DNA of 64,000 nucleotides, taken from contig JBQDYD010000004.1 of the NCBI GenBank assembly GCA_051967755.1, forward strand, positions 325,498 through 389,497, given 5' to 3'. Position numbers and translations under genes: made by a program. Below, in pieces: positions 59,191 to 64,000 of this stretch; the stretch's first letter is position 1; each line of letters begins with the position of its first letter. This DNA comes from UBA1672 sp051967755. GTDB lineage: Bacteria > Pseudomonadota > Alphaproteobacteria > Micavibrionales > Micavibrionaceae. The notes beneath the pieces were generated by a model. It saw only the letters and a program-made list of their open reading frames with translations, did no database searches and was not told the DNA's origin.

Positions 59191-59268
59191 AAGGATACTC
59201 TACAAACGTAAATTTTAAATGTACAGTCCGTTCTCTTTTTTTAGATATATATAAGTTTTATCTAAAGT

Positions 59269-59298
59269 TTGCATTATTATGTAAAATAGTATTATAAT
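59269..59298 (+). promoter_or_regulatory. Strong sigma-70-like promoter of the 59329 gene
   Basis: TTGCAT (59269-59274) and a perfect TATAAT (59293-59298) are 18 bp apart. Transcription near 59305 would give a leader of about 24 nt before ATG 59329. Confidence 0.7.
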
Positions 59299-59328
59299 GC
59301 TCATAGTCAAACAAGGGTGAGTAAAAAA

Positions 59329-59571
59329 ATGACGGAAAACTTTAAACAACATGCGACACATGTATACTGGAGCTATCGTTGGAACAGAACGGAACGTCCG
59401 GTGGTATTGTTTAGCAATCCAACTGTAAGAACAAATGTTATCTACACATTGGATGAATTGAATAATATTCTATCGCGTAGTGATAAGGATAATATGTTTA
59501 TTCCTGTTCCGCGTAAGGTACTGCAGAATGCACGTGATGCATACGATGTTACTTTAACGCTGGCAGCATAG
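59329..59571 (+). CDS. Small hypothetical protein (80 aa)
   Basis: Family not recognised. The protein is soluble with no membrane segment or cysteine. The sequence looks compact and ordered: strands or aromatic segments HVYWSYRWNRTE and RPVVLFSNPTVR, a probable helix (LDELNNILSRSD), then FIPVPRKVLQNARDAYDV. The stop lies inside the convergent ubiG gene (18-bp overlap). GTGAG 7 bp before ATG 59329 can serve as ribosome site; a GTG at 59317 is in frame. A strong promoter precedes it, arguing that it is expressed on its own. Confidence 0.65.
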   Translation: MTENFKQHATHVYWSYRWNRTERPVVLFSNPTVRTNVIYTLDELNNILSRSDKDNMFIPVPRKVLQNARDAYDVTLTLAA

Positions 59572-60315
59572 TGTCATCAGATAATTAACATCTAAGTCAC
59601 TATCAGATAAGGTAAAATTATTGTTCAAGGGGTTGTATATCAACCCCTTGATTTCATTTGCAGTAAAACCGTTCTGCCGTGCGTGTGATGCAATTTCAGA
59701 TGGCTTTACGAATTTGCGCCAGCTATGCGTGCCTTTCGGAACCCAGCCCAGAATGTTTTCGGCCGCGACAATCCCCAATAGGTATGATTTAGGGGTGCGG
59801 TTCAGGGTCGACATAATTAATAGTCCTCCGGGTTTAACCAGTTTTGTGCATTGCTCTATGAATAAGCCAATGTCGCTGACATGCTCTATAATTTCCAAAG
59901 CAAGAACAACATCATATTGCGTGTCTAATGTTTCAATGTCCTGATTTAAATACGTGATATCAAGATGCGATTGTTCCGCGTGCTCTGTCGCAACTTGTAT
60001 TGCGTTCGTGTCGGCATCAACACCTGTGATATTTGATTTAAGCCGCGCAAGCGGTTCACACACAAGGCCGCCGCCGCATCCGATGTCGATAATATTCAGG
60101 TCTTTCAGGGAATCCAGATCATTGTAATCGCGATCATAATGATTACAGATTTGTTCTTTGATAAATTTAAGCCTTACCGGGTTAAGTTTATGTAGTGGCG
60201 CAAACGGGCCTTTTTCATCCCACCAATGCGATGAATCTTTAGAGAAATGCGCAATTTCATTTGTATCAATAGACGTGCCAGATGCATTTTTTTGTGCTTT
60301 TGCTGCATCACTCAT
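59554..60315 (-). CDS. ubiG: Ubiquinone biosynthesis O-methyltransferase
   Basis: UbiG performs both O-methylations in ubiquinone synthesis. The class I SAM motif is IDIGCGGGLVCEPLARL, followed by GVDADTNAIQVA, LEIIEHVSDIGLFIEQC and NRTPKSYLLGIVAAENILGWVPKGTHSWRKFVKPSE, the last typical of UbiG. Length 253 is normal. Divergent from lysC with 94 bp between start codons, a common alphaproteobacterial arrangement. Confidence 0.96.
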   Translation of the reverse strand: MSDAAKAQKNASGTSIDTNEIAHFSKDSSHWWDEKGPFAPLHKLNPVRLKFIKEQICNHYDRDYNDLDSLKDLNIIDIGCGGGLVCEPLARLKSNITGVDADTNAIQVATEHAEQSHLDITYLNQDIETLDTQYDVVLALEIIEHVSDIGLFIEQCTKLVKPGGLLIMSTLNRTPKSYLLGIVAAENILGWVPKGTHSWRKFVKPSEIASHARQNGFTANEIKGLIYNPLNNNFTLSDSDLDVNYLMTLCCQR

Positions 60316-60409
60316 AACAAAACCTCTTTATTTTTGGTTAGCAAATGAGTATGGATAACCATCGTGTAAAAAACAAGATAAATGAGAAATACAAAAACAT
60401 AGCAAGATT

Positions 60410-61639
60410 ATGTCGATTATTGTTGCAAAATTTGGTGGAACATCGGTTGCGGATATTGAGCGTATAGAGCGCGCCGCAGATAAAGTTGTTCGTGAAGTAG
60501 AAGGCGGTAACAAAGTTGTTGTTGTTGTATCTGCTATGTCTGGAGTTACCAACCAGCTTGTTGAATATTGTAGTCAAATCAGCCCTATGCACGACGTGCG
60601 CGAATATGATGCGGTTGTTTCCAGCGGTGAACAGGTTACATCAGGCCTTATGGCGATGGCGTTGCAAAAGCGTGGTGTGACTGCAAGGTCATGGCTTGGG
60701 TGGCAAATTCCGATCAAGACAAATTCTATTCATGGTAAAGCCCGCATTGAGGCGATTGAAACAGATGAATTGCATAAACGTCTGGATGGCGGCGAAGTTG
60801 TTGTTGTGCCGGGTTTTCAAGGTATTACTGAGATGAACCGCATTTCTACGCTGGGGCGTGGTGGTTCTGATACGACGGCAGTGGCATTGGCCGCGGCCCT
60901 AAAGGCGGATCGTTGTGATATTTATACAGATGTGGATGGTGTGTACACCGCTGATCCGCGTGTTGTACCCAATGCCAAGAAGATTGATAAAATCGCCTAT
61001 GAGGAAATGCTTGAGCTGGCCTCATTGGGAAGTAAAGTTTTGCAGACGCGCTCTGTTGAGATGGGCGCGAAAAGTGGTGTTCCCATTCAGGTGCTTTCAA
61101 GTTTTGAAGGTCTGATCGGGAGTGATTTAAAAGGAACCTTAGTTGTAACAGAGGATAAGATCGTGGAACAAGAAGTTGTAACAGGAATAGCGCATAGCCG
61201 TGATGAGGCAAAAGTCACAGTGATTGGTGTAAAAGACGTTCCCGGTGTTGCGGCGCGTTTATTTGATCCGCTTGCAAAAGCAGCCGTTAATGTAGATATG
61301 ATCGTTCAGAATATCTCTGAAGAAGGTCACACAGATATGACCTTTACTGTACCGCGTAATGAGCTTGATTTGGCGGTGAAAACAATCGAGGAAACGGTTG
61401 ATTTTGATTATAAAGAAATCATCGTTGATAAAAAAGTTTCAAAGATTTCTGTTGTCGGTATCGGTATGCGTAGTCACGCAGGTGTTGCCAATACGATGTT
61501 TAAGACCCTTGCGGATAAGAATATTAATATTTTGGTTATCTCAACATCAGAAATTAAAATCAGTGTGCTGATCGAGGATGACTATACAGAATTGGCTGTT
61601 CGTTCATTGCATAGTGCATATGGTTTAGAAGAGTCCTAG
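60410..61639 (+). CDS. lysC: Aspartate kinase
   Basis: First step of the aspartate family (lysine, methionine, threonine). The kinase domain starts KFGGTSVADIERI and includes VSAMSGVTNQLVE, FQGITEMNRISTLGRGGSDTTAVALAAAL and CDIYTDVDGVYTADPR. Two ACT domains follow from about residue 265 (VTVIGVKDVPGVAARLFDPL, ISVVGIGMRSHAGVANTMF) and should bind lysine and/or threonine. Length 409 is typical of the class II, feedback-regulated kind. It precedes the rodZ-like gene by 35 bp. Confidence 0.98.
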   Translation: MSIIVAKFGGTSVADIERIERAADKVVREVEGGNKVVVVVSAMSGVTNQLVEYCSQISPMHDVREYDAVVSSGEQVTSGLMAMALQKRGVTARSWLGWQIPIKTNSIHGKARIEAIETDELHKRLDGGEVVVVPGFQGITEMNRISTLGRGGSDTTAVALAAALKADRCDIYTDVDGVYTADPRVVPNAKKIDKIAYEEMLELASLGSKVLQTRSVEMGAKSGVPIQVLSSFEGLIGSDLKGTLVVTEDKIVEQEVVTGIAHSRDEAKVTVIGVKDVPGVAARLFDPLAKAAVNVDMIVQNISEEGHTDMTFTVPRNELDLAVKTIEETVDFDYKEIIVDKKVSKISVVGIGMRSHAGVANTMFKTLADKNINILVISTSEIKISVLIEDDYTELAVRSLHSAYGLEES

Positions 61640-61674
61640 TCGATCCATAAAAAATAGCGTATTATTCTCTCACC

Positions 61675-62619
61675 ATGAGAAGAGAACCTCTACCGGTCGA
61701 AGAGCTGGAAGCAGTTGCCGATATAGAGGTGGGCGAGGCATTGCGTCGCACACGCACTTACTATGGCAAATCACTTGAGGATGTTGAAAAAGCACTGCGC
61801 ATCCGCGCGTCTCAAATTGATGCTATTGAAAGAGGGGATCTGGAGGCGTTACCCGGACGGGTTTATGCCATTGGATTTGTCAGGAGTTATGCTGAGTATC
61901 TTGATTTGGATGGTGGCAAGGTTGTCCATTTATTCAAAAGCCAGTACATGAACGGGCAAGATAATTCAGCCCTGTCTTTTCCCGCGCCTGCATCTGAAAC
62001 AAAAACCCCGGCCATTTGGCTGGTTGCATTATCCTTAATTGCGGCATCTTTGGTTATGATGTTTTGGAACAATTCCAACCTATCTGACCGATCCATTGTT
62101 GAAGATATTCAAGGCCTGCCTGAGCATATAGAGGTTCATGTAAATCAAGAGATTGTTCCGACCATCGATCAGGAGCAATATATGGAGGGCAATGCCGAAA
62201 CAGATAGCGTGGAGGATGTTTCTAACCCTGAAATTGAAAATATGGGTACAGAAGAACCGCAAAAAACAGGTGTTATTTTACAAATATTGGGTGAAAGCTG
62301 GGTTGAGATAAAGGGCTCTGACGGACAGGTTCTTGTTTCGCGTGTCCTTGAAGATGGCGATGAATACTTTGTGCCAAATAGCCCCGGGTTGAGTATGTCC
62401 CTTGGTAATGCCGCAAATGTAGAAATTTTGGTGAATGGCCGGGCATTGATGCCGCTGGGTAAAGAAGGTGATGTAAGGCGGAATATTCCGTTAGATACTG
62501 AGTATTTGGAAACGTTAGACTTTAAAAAAGTTGAAGAAATAGCCGATGGTTTTGAGGATATGGGCGCGGGCAATGCCTCTAATGATTCACAAATCATCCC
62601 GCCAACACCAAATCGATGA
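61675..62619 (+). CDS. RodZ-like helix-turn-helix membrane protein
   Basis: An N-terminal cytosolic HTH of the RodZ type (about residues 15-75: GEALRRTRTYYGKSLEDVEKALRI, with GRVYAIGFVRSYAEYLDLD), a single membrane helix (113-130), an acidic periplasmic linker and a C-terminal DUF4115-like beta domain (about 195-265: GVILQILGESWVEIKGSDGQVL ... GLSMSLGNAANVEILVNG). RodZ links MreB to the envelope and shapes the cell. A gene for ispG that often follows in related genomes is not present; prfA comes next. Confidence 0.9.
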   Translation: MRREPLPVEELEAVADIEVGEALRRTRTYYGKSLEDVEKALRIRASQIDAIERGDLEALPGRVYAIGFVRSYAEYLDLDGGKVVHLFKSQYMNGQDNSALSFPAPASETKTPAIWLVALSLIAASLVMMFWNNSNLSDRSIVEDIQGLPEHIEVHVNQEIVPTIDQEQYMEGNAETDSVEDVSNPEIENMGTEEPQKTGVILQILGESWVEIKGSDGQVLVSRVLEDGDEYFVPNSPGLSMSLGNAANVEILVNGRALMPLGKEGDVRRNIPLDTEYLETLDFKKVEEIADGFEDMGAGNASNDSQIIPPTPNR

Positions 62620-62694
62620 TTGTTTTTTTTCCTAAAAACAGGTAGATAAAACCGCAATCAGCATTACAAACAATACAAACGGGTGCGCCTTTAT

Positions 62695-63759
62695 ATGTCT
62701 ATGCAAGAGAAATTGAAAACCATCAAAAACCGCCACGAAGAATTGGCGGCGCTTATGTCTGAAGGGGGCTTGAGTGGTGATGAGTTTACAAAGCTATCTG
62801 TTGAATATGCTGATTTAACACCTGTCGTTGAGGCGATGGATGAGCTGGAGCAGGCAACATCCGAGAAAGCGGATTTGGAGGAAATGATCTCTGATCCTGA
62901 AATGAAGGAAATCGCAGAAGAAGAGCTTCGTGCATTAAATGCTCGTATTCCTGAACTTGAAAAAGAAATTCGATTAGTTCTTATTCCTAAGGACGAAGCA
63001 GATAAGAAAAACGCAATCCTTGAAATACGCGCGGGAACGGGCGGCGATGAGGCCGCGTTGTTTGCGGCAGATTTATGCGCAATGTATCGTGGTTATGCCG
63101 CGAAAATGGGCTGGCGCTTTGATATTGTTGAGGTATCTGAAAATGATGTTGGTGGCTATCGTGATGTTGTTGTTGAGATTAGCGGAGCCAGTGTTTTTGC
63201 CAAATTGAAGTTCGAATCCGGTGCACATAGGGTTCAGCGCGTGCCAAAAACAGAAACACAAGGGCGCGTTCACACGTCTGCGGCAACGGTCGCAGTTCTC
63301 CCTGAGGCCGAGGATGTGGATGTTCATATTGATACAAAGGATTTGCGTATTGATACATACCGTGCGCAGGGCGCAGGTGGACAGCATGTTAACAAAACAG
63401 ATAGTGCGGTTCGCATTGTTCACTTGCCGACAGGTGTGACAGTCGAAATGCAAGAGGCGCGATCTCAACATAAAAACCGTGATAAGGCGATGAAGGTTCT
63501 CAGAACGCGTCTTTATGATCTGCAAAGACAGCAATTGGCAGATGAGCGCGCAGAAGATCGTAAATCTCAGGTTGGTTCCGGAGATCGATCAGAGCGGATC
63601 AGAACGTATAACTACCCACAGGGGCGTGTTACGGATCACCGTATTAACCTTACACTTTATAAGTTGGAAGAAGTCGTAAGCGGTGAGGCGTTAGATGAGG
63701 TTATTGATGCGCTGATCGCAGAAGATCAGGCCGCGGCACTTGCAAATCTGGATGCATAA
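62695..63759 (+). CDS. prfA: Peptide chain release factor 1
   Basis: Terminates translation at UAA and UAG. The catalytic GGQ lies in RAQGAGGQHVNKTDSAV, with the PxT-type codon-recognition region preceding it (about residues 185-190, VPKTETQGR ... HTSAATVAV). Start at ATG 62695 gives 354 residues; a GTG at 62683 is in frame. ATG 62701 is also possible. The gene is followed after 5 bp by prmC, which methylates the GGQ glutamine, the standard pair. Confidence 0.98.
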   Translation: MSMQEKLKTIKNRHEELAALMSEGGLSGDEFTKLSVEYADLTPVVEAMDELEQATSEKADLEEMISDPEMKEIAEEELRALNARIPELEKEIRLVLIPKDEADKKNAILEIRAGTGGDEAALFAADLCAMYRGYAAKMGWRFDIVEVSENDVGGYRDVVVEISGASVFAKLKFESGAHRVQRVPKTETQGRVHTSAATVAVLPEAEDVDVHIDTKDLRIDTYRAQGAGGQHVNKTDSAVRIVHLPTGVTVEMQEARSQHKNRDKAMKVLRTRLYDLQRQQLADERAEDRKSQVGSGDRSERIRTYNYPQGRVTDHRINLTLYKLEEVVSGEALDEVIDALIAEDQAAALANLDA

Positions 63760-63764
63760 AGACC

Positions 63765-64000
63765 ATGGGTGCGCCGGATACGCTAAAACCGCTTTATACT
63801 TACTTAAAGCAAGTCCTCTCCGAACATGCATTTGAGACCCCCGATTTAGATGCGCGTCTTATCATCGAACAGCGCGCGCATTTCGGCTTATCAGATATTA
63901 TTTGTACCCCTGATGCGCCGATTTCTTCAGAAATCAAAAATAATATATTGTCTGATTTGACTGAACGACTATCAGGGAAACCTATCTCTAGGATATATGG
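63765..64000 (+). CDS. prmC: Release factor glutamine methyltransferase, N-terminal part; runs off window
   Basis: The frame opened by ATG 63765 is free of stops to the window end (about 78 residues). It has the N-terminal helical domain of PrmC/HemK, with the family pattern TPDLDARLIIEQ and the turn RLSGKPISRIYG that precedes the methyltransferase domain, which lies outside the window. Directly behind prfA (5-bp gap), its substrate gene. Confidence 0.92.
   Translation, partial: MGAPDTLKPLYTYLKQVLSEHAFETPDLDARLIIEQRAHFGLSDIICTPDAPISSEIKNNILSDLTERLSGKPISRIY

Overview
The window is a dense, AT-leaning stretch of chromosome from an alphaproteobacterium. The assignment rests on gene content and order rather than on any marker search. 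It carries a DUF2336 protein, CarD, the bolA / J-domain / cobS / cobT neighbourhood, the lysA / small lipoprotein / TlpA / DUF4175 (TIGR02302-type) / zinc-ribbon / ftsE-ftsX neighbourhood, etfA-etfB next to a HIG1-type protein, and ubiG divergent from lysC followed by rodZ-like, prfA and prmC. It could be a Rhodospirillales- or Micavibrio-like lineage, but that is a guess. I see no tRNA, rRNA, CRISPR array, insertion sequence or prophage.

Layout. 1-8.5 kb: end of an iron-sulfur L-serine dehydratase, a small disordered protein, DUF2336, pgk, a prolyl aminopeptidase-like hydrolase, an exported nuclease-like protein divergent from an M48 lipoprotein protease, a phosphatase-fold protein that has lost most metal ligands, and carD behind a leader with its own terminator. 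8.7-18.7 kb: the most accessory-looking part, with an NTF2-like protein, an S66 carboxypeptidase, a PaaK/CapK-like adenylating enzyme, a DHH phosphoesterase, and a Gtr-type glycosylation module (GtrB-like GT2, GtrA-like flippase, three homologous GT-C-like membrane proteins) running out of clpX. 18.7-32 kb: clpX, sufE, hisS, msrA, cobT, cobS, J-domain protein, bolA, an RHH protein, accA, xerD and two envelope proteins, one of only 47 residues. 32-42 kb: aroK-aroB-CorC-like protein, an AKR/FAD oxidoreductase pair downstream of secA, a membrane-anchored parvulin, a mutT-type Nudix protein and a methyltransferase. 42-50 kb: metA, a chorismate mutase with a degenerate P-protein tail, tyrA, and an operon of a helical-repeat protein, ftsE, ftsX, ydcF and a PlsC-DUF2125-like fusion. 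50-64 kb: a zinc-ribbon protein with a His-rich insert, DUF4175, lysA, an LptM-like lipoprotein, TlpA-like thioredoxin, pentapeptide-repeat protein, etfAB, HIG1-type protein, ubiG, lysC, rodZ-like, prfA and the start of prmC.

How the genes work together. Aromatic amino-acid synthesis (aroK, aroB, chorismate mutase, tyrA) and aspartate-family synthesis (lysC, lysA, metA) recur. Envelope functions dominate elsewhere: secA, parvulin, ftsEX, PlsC, LptM, M48 protease and the Gtr-like module. Genes are tightly packed: many start codons lie inside the preceding gene and several convergent pairs overlap at their 3' ends, the longest by 86 bp with both frames coding. The best candidates for something undescribed are the Gtr-like locus with three GT-C paralogues, the pseudo-phosphatase, the carD leader terminator, the PlsC-DUF2125-like fusion and the antisense-overlapping protein tails at 50.7 kb.
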